Part shown: positions 1 through 7,778 of the stretch, in pieces | Layout of the letters: every line of letters begins with the position of its first letter | Position numbering within the stretch: position 1 is the stretch's first letter | Source: Enteractinococcus helveticum | GTDB lineage: Bacteria; Actinomycetota; Actinomycetes; Actinomycetales; Micrococcaceae | Length of the DNA: 29,107 nucleotides | Reading direction: 5' to 3' | Assembly: GCF_020742345.1 (NCBI RefSeq) | Contig: NZ_DYXC01000024.1 | Location: 1-29,107 of the forward strand | Translations under genes and position numbers: made by a program | The notes under the pieces: model-generated | Told to the model about the DNA's origin: nothing | Seen by the model: only the letters and a program-made list of their open reading frames with translations | The model's database searches: none

Positions 1-48
1 GGGCCACCCATACCGGTGACCATAAATCTTTCCAAGGAGATTGCACTC

Positions 49-1329
49 ATGGCCTTTATTGACGCCATTCATGCTCGTGAAATTCTGGACTCCCGCGGCA
101 ACCCAACCGTTGAAGTTGAAGTGCTGCTCACCGATGGCTCACTGGGACGCGCAGCTGTCCCTTCTGGTGCTTCAACCGGTGAATTTGAAGCCGTAGAACG
201 CCGTGATGGCGACAAAGACCGCTACCTGGGCAAAGGGGTCCTGGACGCTGTTGAATCCGTCAACACCGTGATCGCCGATGCGTTATTCGGCACCGACGCC
301 ACCTCCCAGCGCGACGTCGACCAGGTTCTCCTTGACCTGGACGGCACCGAAAACAAATCCAGCATCGGCGCAAACGCCCTGTTGGGTGTTTCGATGGCCG
401 TTGCCAACGCTGCTGCTGCCTCGACCGACCAGCCATTATTCAAATACCTCGGCGGTGCCAACGCACACGTGTTGCCAGTGCCGATGATGAACATCCTCAA
501 TGGTGGCGCCCACGCCGACACTAACGTCGACATCCAGGAATTCATGGTCCTGCCAATCGGTGCGGCATCATTTTCCGAAGCCCTGCGCTGGGGCACTGAG
601 GTCTACCACAGCCTCAAAGCCGTACTACAGGAAAAAGGCTTGGGCACCGGACTGGGTGACGAAGGTGGCTTCGCTCCTGACCTGGAATCCAACCGCCAAG
701 CACTCGAAGTCATCGTCGAAGCCATCGAAAAAGCTGGCTACACCGTGGGCGACCAGATCGCTCTTGGCCTTGATGTTGCCTCATCAGAGTTCTATAACGA
801 CGGCGTATATACCTTTGAAGGCGAACAGCGCGACGCTGCCGCGATGATCGATTACTATGCCAAACTCGTCGAAGACTTCCCAATCGTCTCGATTGAAGAC
901 CCACTGGATGAACAAGACTGGACCGGCTGGAGCGAGCTGACCGCCAAACTCGGCGATACAGTCCAGCTGGTTGGCGATGATCTCTACGTCACCAACGTTG
1001 AACGCCTGCAACGTGGTATCGACGAAAAAGCCGGTAACTCGGTGCTAGTCAAGGTCAACCAGATCGGTACCATGACCGAAACTTTCGAAACCATTCGCCT
1101 TGCACAGTCCAACACGTTTGCTTGTGTCATTTCGCACCGCTCTGGTGAAACCGAAGATACCTTCATCGCAGATCTGGCCGTGGCTACCAACGCCGGCCAG
1201 ATCAAGACGGGTGCACCAGCACGCTCGGATCGTGTTGCTAAATACAACCAACTGCTACGTATCGAAGAAGAACTGCACGATGCCGCCCGCTACGCCGGCG
1301 CCGCAGCATTTCCTCGTCTAGCACGCTAA
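49..1329 (+). CDS. eno: Enolase (phosphopyruvate hydratase)
   Basis: This cytoplasmic glycolytic enzyme interconverts 2-phosphoglycerate and phosphoenolpyruvate. The 426-residue product has the usual length for the family. The N-terminal motif AREILDSRGNPT is typical, and the active-site segment VLVKVNQIGT carries the expected catalytic lysine at about residue 335. The signature SHRSGETED lies at about 362, followed by QIKTGAPARSDR with the substrate-binding lysine at about 386. An upstream in-frame GTG at 16 would add 11 residues. I chose ATG 49 because AAGGAG at 34-39 is well spaced and the protein then begins MAFIDAIHAREIL, as in relatives. A strong hairpin follows the stop. The next genes (ftsB-like, DUF501/ppx) are the usual actinobacterial neighbours of eno. 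Confidence 0.98.
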   Translation: MAFIDAIHAREILDSRGNPTVEVEVLLTDGSLGRAAVPSGASTGEFEAVERRDGDKDRYLGKGVLDAVESVNTVIADALFGTDATSQRDVDQVLLDLDGTENKSSIGANALLGVSMAVANAAAASTDQPLFKYLGGANAHVLPVPMMNILNGGAHADTNVDIQEFMVLPIGAASFSEALRWGTEVYHSLKAVLQEKGLGTGLGDEGGFAPDLESNRQALEVIVEAIEKAGYTVGDQIALGLDVASSEFYNDGVYTFEGEQRDAAAMIDYYAKLVEDFPIVSIEDPLDEQDWTGWSELTAKLGDTVQLVGDDLYVTNVERLQRGIDEKAGNSVLVKVNQIGTMTETFETIRLAQSNTFACVISHRSGETEDTFIADLAVATNAGQIKTGAPARSDRVAKYNQLLRIEEELHDAARYAGAAAFPRLAR

Positions 1330-1342
1330 CGCGCTACGCTAC

Positions 1343-1382
1343 TCAACACCGCGGCCGTGGTACGATCCGGTCGCGGTGTTGA
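1343..1382 (+). terminator. Hairpin terminator after eno
   Basis: An 11-base inverted repeat (TCAACACCGCG at 1343-1353, CGCGGTGTTGA at 1372-1382) is extended inward by further pairs. It lies 14 bases after the enolase stop. No strong T run follows, so it may be a weak or Rho-assisted terminator. Confidence 0.55.
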
Positions 1383-1511
1383 CGTGTCAAGACCGCGTAA
1401 CAAGCTGGGTATTGGCTGATAAATCCTGCCGCCACGGGCGAGGCAGGGCTGCCCCAACGCCTGGGCTATTACACTAGATACATTACAAGCCACGCTACGG
1501 GAGGTGACCAG

Positions 1512-2234
1512 GTGCCGAAGAAACCACGTATGCCAAGCAGCGGGCAACCCGCCAAGCCACAAGAGCCAGAGCAGCTCAAGCCCGAAGATGACGCGATCAT
1601 CACTGATCACCCGGCACCTGTCACCAAGATCAACCGTCGCAAACCCGCCGAAGAACAACCGGGAAAACATCAGGCTGACCCGGAGGTTACACAAGAACAT
1701 CCAACGCCGGCACCGCGATCGAAGATGCGTGAGCGCCTGTGGGCTGGAGCGAAACAGGCAGCCAAGAAACCCAAGAAACAATCTGCCAAACAGATTGATT
1801 CGGATATCTGGGATCGTACCGATCGGGCGACGTCGTTCGAAAATACCCCGGAACCGGCTCGGCAATTTTCTGGTCGGACGGTCGCGCTGCTGACCGTCCT
1901 ATTTATTGCTGCTCTCATCGTGGCCCAGCCTTTGCAACTGTTATTGGAACAACAAAATGACATCACGCAGGCTCAACAGCAGCTGGCCCAAGAACAACAA
2001 CGCCAGCAGGACCTAGAAACCCAATTAGAGCGTTGGCAAGACCCCGCCTATGTCCAACAACAGGCTCGCGAACGCTTTAACATGGTGATGCCCGGAGAAC
2101 GCAAATACCTCGTGATTGACGACCAGCCAGAAGCTACAGAGCCAGAACCCAACGTGGCCACGATCGATGAAGACATCGAGATGGGCTGGGCCGATCGCCT
2201 GTGGGGTTCGGTTCTCACCTCAGGTCAGGAATAA
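1512..2234 (+). CDS. FtsB/DivIC-family septum formation initiator
   Basis: This is a bitopic cell-division protein of the FtsB/DivIC family. Family members join the FtsL/FtsQ-type subcomplex that controls septal peptidoglycan synthesis. The 240-residue product has a long, charged, proline-rich cytoplasmic N-terminus (1-120) and one membrane segment at about 123-141. A glutamine-rich coiled coil follows at about 143-175. The family motif W-x-DPAYV-x3-ARERF-x-MV-x-PGE ends near residue 197. The long N-terminal tail is common in actinobacterial versions. Start GTG 1512 is preceded by GGGAGG at 1499-1504. The stop is 8 bases before the next gene, so the two are probably co-transcribed. The symbol ftsB or divIC is not certain, so it is left blank. 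Confidence 0.92.
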   Translation: MPKKPRMPSSGQPAKPQEPEQLKPEDDAIITDHPAPVTKINRRKPAEEQPGKHQADPEVTQEHPTPAPRSKMRERLWAGAKQAAKKPKKQSAKQIDSDIWDRTDRATSFENTPEPARQFSGRTVALLTVLFIAALIVAQPLQLLLEQQNDITQAQQQLAQEQQRQQDLETQLERWQDPAYVQQQARERFNMVMPGERKYLVIDDQPEATEPEPNVATIDEDIEMGWADRLWGSVLTSGQE

Positions 2235-2242
2235 GGAACAAC

Positions 2243-3835
2243 GTGACCAACCAACACCAACCAACCGCTGACGATCTCGATACGCTGTCGCGCCAACTGG
2301 GCCGCCCGGTTCGTGATGTCGTTGAAATCGGAGCCCGCTGTGTCTGCGGCAACCCGCTGGTCGCCACCACCGCGCCGAGACTGAGCAACGGCATTCCATT
2401 TCCCACCACGTTCTACCTGACCCACCCGCATGCCACCGCTGCCGCGTCGCGATTAGAAAATGCCGGCGTCATGGAAGACATGACCCAGCGCCTGAGTGAC
2501 GACGCCGAACTGGCGGCCGCCTACCGGAAAGCTCATGAACAATACCTGCGTGCGCGCGCTCGCATTGGTGAAATCTCTGGGGTCGGACCGGTTCCAGAGA
2601 TCGACGGCGTCACCGCCGGGGGCATGCCCGAACGCGTCAAATGTATCCACGTACTTGTAGGACACTCCCTGGCAGAAGGGCCCGGGGTCAACCCACTGGG
2701 CGATGAAGCACTTGCGTTGATGCGCCATGACTTTGACCCATCCGTATGCCGATGTGAGGGTGCCTGGGACACCGAGGGCCAAGCCCCCCAAAAGGATCTG
2801 TCCCGTCACACTCGTCGACTGCGCCGAGCCGGGCGTACCAACCCGATTCAATACGAAGAATCTGGTGCGGGGCCGGTTGCCGCAATCGATGCCGGCACCA
2901 ACTCGGTCCGCTTGCTGATTGCCAAAATGACCGAGAACGGCATGCAAGAACTGCACCGCGACATGCGCATTGTCCGTTTAGGCCAGGGTGTTGACGAAAC
3001 CGGGGAATTCGCGCCCGAAGCCCTTGACCGCACCTTTGCCGCGGTACACGAATACGCCAAAGAAATCACCCGCCACGGAGCCTATCCAACGCGTTTCATT
3101 GCGACCTCAGCCTCACGCGATGTGTCGAACCGCGACGCTTTTGTCACCGGCATTCGCCAGCGCTTGCACGTCACCCCGGAAGTTGTTTCCGGTGAGGTAG
3201 AAGCCGAACTGACCTTCTCCGGTGCCGTCTCAGCACTGGATACCTCCCGATGGGATCGGCCGGTCAAGGTCGCCGTCATTGATCTGGGCGGTGGTTCCAC
3301 CGAAATTGTGCTTGGCACCCTTGACCCCACCAACGGGACGGCGACCATGAACGCGCAAACATCGATGAACGTTGGGTGTGTGCGATTCCACGAACGTCAC
3401 AAACTCGCCGATCCGCCCACACAAACACAGATTCGCACAGCCCAGGATGATCTTGCACAGCACCTAGCCGCCCTGGACCCGCAAGTATTTGACTTTACCG
3501 ACCTCGATGCTGTCGTTGGGGTGGCCGGCACCATCACCACCATTACCGCAGCCGCACTAGGGCTTGAAGCCTACGATTCTGAAGCAATCCACGGCACTGA
3601 ACTCGACATCGCCCGGATTGTAGAGGCTGCCAATGCGATCATTGCTGAAACCACCCAACAGCGCGCAGCCCACGGCTTTATGCATAAGGGGCGTATCGAC
3701 GTCATTGGTGCCGGAGCCATCATTTGGGCCCAACTGCTGCAACACATTCAACAAGCCACTCATGGTAGGGTAACCACGGCCATTACCAGCGAGAAAGACA
3801 TACTGGACGGCATCGCACTGTCACTCCTGAGGTAA
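2243..3835 (+). CDS. DUF501 domain fused to Ppx/GppA phosphatase
   Basis: One uninterrupted 530-residue frame encodes two domains that are usually separate neighbouring genes. Residues 1 to about 190 match DUF501: CVCGNPLV, TFYLTHP, KCIHVLVGHSLAEG and a C-R-C motif. From about 212 to the end is a Ppx/GppA exopolyphosphatase or pppGpp phosphatase of the ASKHA fold. It shows a phosphate-1 loop AAIDAGTNSVRLLI, then FIATSASRD, the phosphate-2 loop VIDLGGGSTEIVLG, and VGVAGTITTITA. The likely substrates are inorganic polyphosphate or pppGpp. I see no in-frame start codon at the domain junction (about 2830-2890). Start GTG 2243 follows AAGGA at 2233-2237; an upstream in-frame start inside the previous gene is less likely. 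The stop lies 2 bases before the next start. Confidence 0.9.
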   Translation: MTNQHQPTADDLDTLSRQLGRPVRDVVEIGARCVCGNPLVATTAPRLSNGIPFPTTFYLTHPHATAAASRLENAGVMEDMTQRLSDDAELAAAYRKAHEQYLRARARIGEISGVGPVPEIDGVTAGGMPERVKCIHVLVGHSLAEGPGVNPLGDEALALMRHDFDPSVCRCEGAWDTEGQAPQKDLSRHTRRLRRAGRTNPIQYEESGAGPVAAIDAGTNSVRLLIAKMTENGMQELHRDMRIVRLGQGVDETGEFAPEALDRTFAAVHEYAKEITRHGAYPTRFIATSASRDVSNRDAFVTGIRQRLHVTPEVVSGEVEAELTFSGAVSALDTSRWDRPVKVAVIDLGGGSTEIVLGTLDPTNGTATMNAQTSMNVGCVRFHERHKLADPPTQTQIRTAQDDLAQHLAALDPQVFDFTDLDAVVGVAGTITTITAAALGLEAYDSEAIHGTELDIARIVEAANAIIAETTQQRAAHGFMHKGRIDVIGAGAIIWAQLLQHIQQATHGRVTTAITSEKDILDGIALSLLR

Positions 3836-3837
3836 CG

Positions 3838-5175
3838 ATGTACAAAAAGGCACTTGCCGGACTCGCCGGTATTGCACTGACCATAATCCTAGCCACCCCG
3901 GCCGCCGCAGATACATGGCGCGATGAACAATACTGGCTCGACGATTACGGCTTCACCACCGCATGGGAAACCAGCATGGGGGAGGGCGTGACCGTTGGGA
4001 TCATTGATACTGGTATTGACGCCTCCCACCAAGATCTCTCCGGTCAGGTTGTTGGTGGCTACGACGCTTCCGGAACTAGTGGGACCAACGGCACCACACC
4101 AATGGGCCCGGACCCGAACCACGGCACCATGGTGGCCTCACTACTTGCCGGCCATGGTCACGGCGATCCACCAGAAGACGACGAGGACGACGAAAACACC
4201 GAAGACGACGAAGATAAAGACAAGGACGAGGACGAAGACACCGCTGAGGAAGAAGAACTCGCGCCGATCGATGAATTTGGCACCGATGGTATCCTCGGCA
4301 CAGCGCCAAAGGCTGAACTGCTGTCCGTGTCTGTGCTCCTCGACGACAGCGCACCAAATGTCCCATCGGTTGATCAACAAATCGCCAACGGGATGACCTG
4401 GTTGGTCGATCAAGGCGCCGATGTGATTAATATTTCATTGGCCTCTTCTGCACAAGACTGGCCCGAATCCTGGGATGATGCGTTTCTCTATGCCGAAGAA
4501 CAAGACGTCGTCGTAGTCGTTGCAGCCGGAAACCGTGCCTCGGGTTCCAATGTGGTCGGTGCACCCGCAACCATTCCCGGTGTGCTCACAGTGGCAGGCC
4601 TGGACAAAGAAGGCAATGCTTCTTGGGATGCCTCGACCGAAGGCATCACCATCGGGGTCGCGGCACCCGCTGACCCACTCATCGGTGCCCTGCCCGACGA
4701 CGAATACACCACCTGGTCGGGAACCTCTGGTGCGGCTCCATTGGTATCGGGACTGGCTGCCCTGATTCGCGCCGAGCACCCAGAGATGTCGGCTCACCAG
4801 GTGATTCAATGCATTCTCGAAACCGCTCAAGACACCGGTGAGGCGGGCCAAGACAACCTTTATGGGCGCGGTATTGTCGATGCGGCCGCAGCGGTCAACG
4901 CTGATGTGCCAAACGTAGATTCCAACCCGATGGGCTCGATCGCCGAATGGATCACCCTGCACCGCCGCGGTGAAATCGAAGACACCAGCAGCACTGAGGA
5001 CACCCGTGAGGTTGCCGGCCCAATCGATTATCCGACCGACTTACCCGTGGCCGCCCAGCTCGAAGACTCACCCACTACGCTGCAAGCAACCGTGGTGATT
5101 GGTTTCGCAATTCTCCTGCTCGCGGTGATTGTGCTCACCGTCCTTTTCGCTCGTCAACGCAACCGTCACGAATAA
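3838..5175 (+). CDS. Membrane-anchored S8 (subtilisin-family) serine protease, mycosin-like
   Basis: This is a secreted subtilase held in the membrane. The 445-residue protein has a Sec signal peptide (about 1-24, ending PAAA). The catalytic triad is Asp57 in IIDTG, His95 in NHGTMVA and Ser297 in SGTSGAAP, and the oxyanion Asn is about 232. A C-terminal membrane helix (about 416-437) is followed by a short basic tail. This layout is that of mycosins (MycP), the proteases of type VII secretion, but no ESX genes are in the window, so a type VII role is not shown. A block of almost only Asp/Glu (about 113-140) sits in a loop between His95 and the protease core and may be a flexible or calcium-binding insert. 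The GAGG at 3829-3832 serves ATG 3838, and the gene is probably translationally coupled to the preceding one. Confidence 0.92.
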   Translation: MYKKALAGLAGIALTIILATPAAADTWRDEQYWLDDYGFTTAWETSMGEGVTVGIIDTGIDASHQDLSGQVVGGYDASGTSGTNGTTPMGPDPNHGTMVASLLAGHGHGDPPEDDEDDENTEDDEDKDKDEDEDTAEEEELAPIDEFGTDGILGTAPKAELLSVSVLLDDSAPNVPSVDQQIANGMTWLVDQGADVINISLASSAQDWPESWDDAFLYAEEQDVVVVVAAGNRASGSNVVGAPATIPGVLTVAGLDKEGNASWDASTEGITIGVAAPADPLIGALPDDEYTTWSGTSGAAPLVSGLAALIRAEHPEMSAHQVIQCILETAQDTGEAGQDNLYGRGIVDAAAAVNADVPNVDSNPMGSIAEWITLHRRGEIEDTSSTEDTREVAGPIDYPTDLPVAAQLEDSPTTLQATVVIGFAILLLAVIVLTVLFARQRNRHE

Positions 5176-5185
5176 TCTTCGTGAC

Positions 5186-5205
5186 TTTGGTAAAAACTTC
5201 ACAAA
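5186..5205. promoter_or_regulatory. Candidate Rex-like redox operator upstream of ndh
   Basis: The 20-base element TTTGGTAAAAACTTCACAAA has a right half identical to the Rex half-site TTCACAA (5198-5204). The left half is degenerate. The same stretch contains the inverted repeat GACTTTG/CAAAGTC (5183-5189 and 5202-5208). It lies about 30 bases before the NADH dehydrogenase start. Rex is known to control ndh in Streptomyces. The assignment here rests on a partial match only. Confidence 0.35.
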
Positions 5206-5234
5206 GTCGCTTCAAGGCAACTAAGGTAGGGCAT

Positions 5235-6647
5235 ATGGCTATTACTCCTCATCTATCTCCAAAACCCCGCGTCCTCGTTGTGGGCGGTGGCTACGCTGGA
5301 TACAACGTAGCAAAACGCCTGCAGAAAAAGATTCGCGACCGCGGCGGCATCGTCACGGTCGTTGAACCAAACTCTTATCTGACATACCAACCTTTCCTAC
5401 CGGAGGTTGTCGGGGGATCAATCGAACCTCGCCATGCAGTTGTAGATCTGCGCAGCCATCTGCGTCAGTCCGAAATCGTGCAGGGCAAGATCGTTGAAAT
5501 CAAGCATGCTGAAAAAGTTGCTGTTGTTGAAGGCACCGCAGGCATAACCTTCGATCTGCCATATCAGGATGTTATTGTCACAGCAGGCGCCGACTCTCGT
5601 ACCTTCCCAATTGATGGTCTGGGTGAAGCGGCTATTGGGCTGAAGCGCATTGAAGAGGCCGTGAGCATCCGCAACCAGATCCTGGAACGCATCGAATCTG
5701 CAGCTTTGATGACCGACGCCGAACAGCGCCGCAAGGCCCTAACCTTCGTTGTCGTCGGTGGCGGATTCGCTGGTGCAGAACTGATTGGTGAAATCGAAGA
5801 CCTCGTTCGCACCGCAATCTCGAAGAACCCACGTTTGGCACAATCGGATGCTCGCATCGTGCTGATCGAAGCTATGGGCCGCATCATGCCAGAGGTCAGT
5901 GAAGAACAAGCTGTCTCTGTGGTCGAAGAATTCCGCTCCCGTGGCATCGAGGTTCTGCTGAATACTTCACTGTCCTCGGCAGTCGACAACCACCTGGAGC
6001 TGGTCAATATGACAGACCAGTCTGATGCTGGCTCCTTCGACGCCGATACGCTGGTGTGGACCGCCGGTGTTGCAGCCAACAAACTGGCTCGCTCCACTGA
6101 CTTCCCAGTCGAACAGCGCGGCCGCATCGAAGTCACCCCAACCCTGCAGGTCTCTGACGGCGAAGGTGGCGTCCTGGAAGGTGCATGGGCTGCCGGCGAC
6201 GTCGCCGCTGTTCCAGACCTTACCGGTGACGGCCCAGGTGGCTTCTGCGTACCAAACGCCCAGCACGCCGGTCGTCAGGCCGTCCGTCTGGCTGACAACC
6301 TCATGGCTGTCCGCTTCGGCGAAGGTGCCGTCGAAGAGTACTACCACAAGTCCCTTGGGGCAGTAGCCGGTATGGGCGTTGGTAAAGGTATCGGTAACCC
6401 ACTAGGTATCGAGCTGTCCGGTGTTGCTGCATGGCTGGCTCACCGCGCCTACCACAACTACGCACTGCCAACCGTTGAACGCAGTTCACGCGTTCTTGGT
6501 GGGTGGATCAACGAACTGATCTGGGGCAAAGACACCACTCAGCTCAAAGAACTCGAAACCCCGCACAACGCATTCCGCGAAGCTGCTGGTCTTGAGAAGC
6601 TACCAAACCGCTTGGAACAGAAAGCACAGGCTGCTTCACAAGCCTAA
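5235..6647 (+). CDS. ndh: Type II NADH dehydrogenase (NAD(P)/FAD-dependent oxidoreductase)
   Basis: This single-subunit, non-proton-pumping NADH:quinone oxidoreductase acts on the inner face of the membrane. The 470-residue product begins with an FAD-binding Rossmann fold (VLVVGGGYAGYN, about residues 13-24). A second dinucleotide fold for NADH follows (FVVVGGGFAGAELIGEI, about 172-188), then the FAD-contacting WAAGDVAAVPD. The C-terminal region with paired aromatic residues (HRAYHNYALPT) matches the membrane-contact part of NDH-2. ATG 5235 was chosen because AAGGTAGGG precedes it and the Rossmann fold then starts at the normal distance. A longer frame from 5181 would place the candidate operator inside the gene. 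It is transcribed alone, between the protease and a hairpin. Confidence 0.93.
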   Translation: MAITPHLSPKPRVLVVGGGYAGYNVAKRLQKKIRDRGGIVTVVEPNSYLTYQPFLPEVVGGSIEPRHAVVDLRSHLRQSEIVQGKIVEIKHAEKVAVVEGTAGITFDLPYQDVIVTAGADSRTFPIDGLGEAAIGLKRIEEAVSIRNQILERIESAALMTDAEQRRKALTFVVVGGGFAGAELIGEIEDLVRTAISKNPRLAQSDARIVLIEAMGRIMPEVSEEQAVSVVEEFRSRGIEVLLNTSLSSAVDNHLELVNMTDQSDAGSFDADTLVWTAGVAANKLARSTDFPVEQRGRIEVTPTLQVSDGEGGVLEGAWAAGDVAAVPDLTGDGPGGFCVPNAQHAGRQAVRLADNLMAVRFGEGAVEEYYHKSLGAVAGMGVGKGIGNPLGIELSGVAAWLAHRAYHNYALPTVERSSRVLGGWINELIWGKDTTQLKELETPHNAFREAAGLEKLPNRLEQKAQAASQA

Positions 6648-6665
6648 GTTGTTGTTCCTACGACG

Positions 6666-6695
6666 ACGGTCCGCTGGTTTTTACCGGTGGACCGT
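6666..6695 (+). terminator. Hairpin after ndh
   Basis: ACGGTCCGCTGGT at 6666-6678 pairs with ACCGGTGGACCGT at 6683-6695 over 13 positions, including two G-T pairs, around a TTTT loop. It begins 18 bases after the ndh stop. There is no T tract, so intrinsic termination is likely but not certain. Confidence 0.55.
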
Positions 6696-6762
6696 TATCG
6701 TGAGCGACAAGCGGTCGCAAAGTGTGACCAACGGTAGCAAATGCGCTAAACTCTAAATGTTC

Positions 6763-6836
6763 GCCTCCGTAGCCCAATCGGTAGAGGCAAGCGACTTAAA
6801 ATCGCTGTGTTATGGGTTCGAGTCCCATCGGAGGCA
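6763..6836 (+). tRNA. tRNA-Leu (anticodon UAA)
   Basis: The 74-base gene folds as a cloverleaf. The acceptor stem is GCCTCCG/CGGAGGC, and the D arm carries the GG pair. The anticodon stem AGCGA/TCGCT encloses the loop CTTAAAA (anticodon TAA). The T arm is ATGGG-TTCGAGT-CCCAT. The discriminator base is A and CCA is not encoded. The anticodon assigns leucine, yet the variable region is only about 5 bases rather than the long arm of classical leucine tRNAs. Short-armed leucine tRNAs of this form occur in actinobacteria as far as I recall. A possible -10 (TAAACT, 6747-6752) lies just upstream. Confidence 0.93.
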
Positions 6837-6850
6837 CTTTGGCTATTAGA

Positions 6851-6892
6851 CCCCTTCCTGCACATGTTGATGCGGCAGGAGGGGTTTCTTAT
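6851..6892 (+). terminator. Intrinsic terminator after tRNA-Leu
   Basis: CCCCTTCCTGC at 6851-6861 pairs with GCAGGAGGGG at 6875-6884, with one bulged T, and is followed by TTTCTTAT. It closes the tRNA transcript. Confidence 0.85.
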
Positions 6893-6930
6893 CATTGCGA
6901 CGCGGCCTGAACAGGCAGTAGAGCCTGGGG

Positions 6931-7218
6931 TCAGGAGCCTACCGTCTTGAGCATGCGGTTATGCGCCGCTGAACTATTGGTTACTTCAATAGATCCGACA
7001 TATTTCCCCGGCTTTCCACAGGCCGTCCAGATTTTATGGACCTCGTGTATATAGATCGAAGACCCCTCTTGGTTGAGGCGCTGATACAGCGTGGCTCGGG
7101 GGATACCGGTCTGGTCAATGATGTCTTGGAGTGTTTTCCCGCTGTTCCTAATGAGGGTACGCAGATTAGCCCGGAGTGCCTCTAGCTGATCAGTTTTGTT
7201 CATGGTTGTGCTCATCAT
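6931..7218 (-). CDS. Small helix-turn-helix DNA-binding protein
   Basis: This 95-residue putative transcription regulator has a clear helix-turn-helix: KTLQDIIDQTGIPRATLYQR at about residues 28-47. It resembles the Cro/CI or DNA-invertase type. No sensor or effector domain is visible. The C-terminal half (YIHEVHKIWTACGKPGKYVG) looks like a short dimerisation or helical tail. A longer frame opens at 7440, but the GGAG about 9 bases before 7218 and the start of the HTH-proximal helix favour ATG 7218 (a second ATG is adjacent at 7215). It is divergent from the surface-protein gene at 7779, with dyads and direct repeats between them. A role in controlling that gene is an inference from position only. 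Confidence 0.7.
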   Translation of the reverse strand: MMSTTMNKTDQLEALRANLRTLIRNSGKTLQDIIDQTGIPRATLYQRLNQEGSSIYIHEVHKIWTACGKPGKYVGSIEVTNSSAAHNRMLKTVGS

Positions 7219-7598
7219 CTTTATGCTCTCCAACATGATCGGTCTGCCGGCCGGGGCTATTTTGAAATCCGGCCTATAGACCATTACTAACGAATAGCTA
7301 GGACACTGTAAGCTCAGCTGTACGAATTGTGGATAAACTCTGCAATATCCGCATGAGTCTGCTCCGAGTTTATTGGGGTTCTTGTCTTCTTGGCGTATCG
7401 CCGTCCTCAGTCTGGGTCGGGGCAACGTCGTCCTCAGCATGAATTGGAACTCCTGTGTTCAGACACTAATCATTGTCGATGAACGGCGTCTGCTGAACAA
7501 AACACAATGGACGGCTAAACAATCGCTTCACACTTCAAGCAAATTATTGAACTCTCAACGGTTTATGGTTAAAGCTTTACAGTTCACGTAAAGTTGCC

Positions 7599-7630
7599 TG
7601 ATAATTTCCTGAGTGTCCGTGATAACTTCC
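7599..7630. repeat. Direct repeat 21 bases apart, candidate regulator sites
   Basis: TGATAATTTCC (7599-7609) recurs as TGATAACTTCC (7620-7630), 10 of 11 bases identical. The start-to-start spacing is 21 bases, that is two helical turns, so a protein pair could bind one DNA face. It lies about 150 bases upstream of the surface-protein start. Confidence 0.5.
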
Positions 7631-7648
7631 CATGTGATGCCGTGTTTT

Positions 7649-7664
7649 CGTCCTGTCCAGGACG
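7649..7664. promoter_or_regulatory. 16-base palindrome, candidate operator
   Basis: CGTCCTG-TC-CAGGACG is a perfect inverted repeat with 7-base arms and a 2-base centre. No T run follows and no gene ends nearby, so an operator is more likely than a terminator. The binding protein is unknown. Confidence 0.45.
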
Positions 7665-7778
7665 TCACTCATTACTTTGCCAAAACTCGTCCAGACTTCC
7701 CCGATAGTCGAGTCGGCTGAGCATTTTTGTGAATGCTGCATCGGTTCCGAAATTTTGCAAATGTAGGAAGGGAACTTT

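Larger units (their letters stand above)
7219..7778. other. 560-base non-coding gap with regulatory-looking repeats
   Basis: No convincing gene is present here. The plus-strand frame at 7373-7591 lacks a ribosome site and family resemblance. The right third holds the palindrome TAAAGCTTTA (7570-7579), the direct repeat TGATAATTTCC/TGATAACTTCC (7599-7609 and 7620-7630) and the 16-base palindrome at 7649-7664. All lie upstream of the surface-protein start. The left part contains a 7-base inverted repeat TGTTCAG/CTGAACA (7456-7462 and 7493-7499). The region is more AT-rich than the flanking core genes and probably carries the divergent promoters. Confidence 0.6.

Noticed and set aside
4141..4413. 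Minus-strand frame rich in Val/Phe opposite the acidic insert
   Set aside because: It is the complement of the Asp/Glu codon run in the protease gene; no start signal supports it.
3838..5175. Part of a type VII secretion cluster
   Set aside because: Only the mycosin-like protease is present; no EccB, EccC, EccD or WXG100 gene is found in the window.
6763..6890. tRNA-Leu as an attachment site for an integrated island
   Set aside because: I found no second copy of the tRNA 3' end in the window and no integrase gene on this side, so only adjacency can be claimed.
7373..7591. 72-codon plus-strand frame in the regulatory gap
   Set aside because: It has no ribosome site and no family resemblance, and it overlaps the candidate promoter region.
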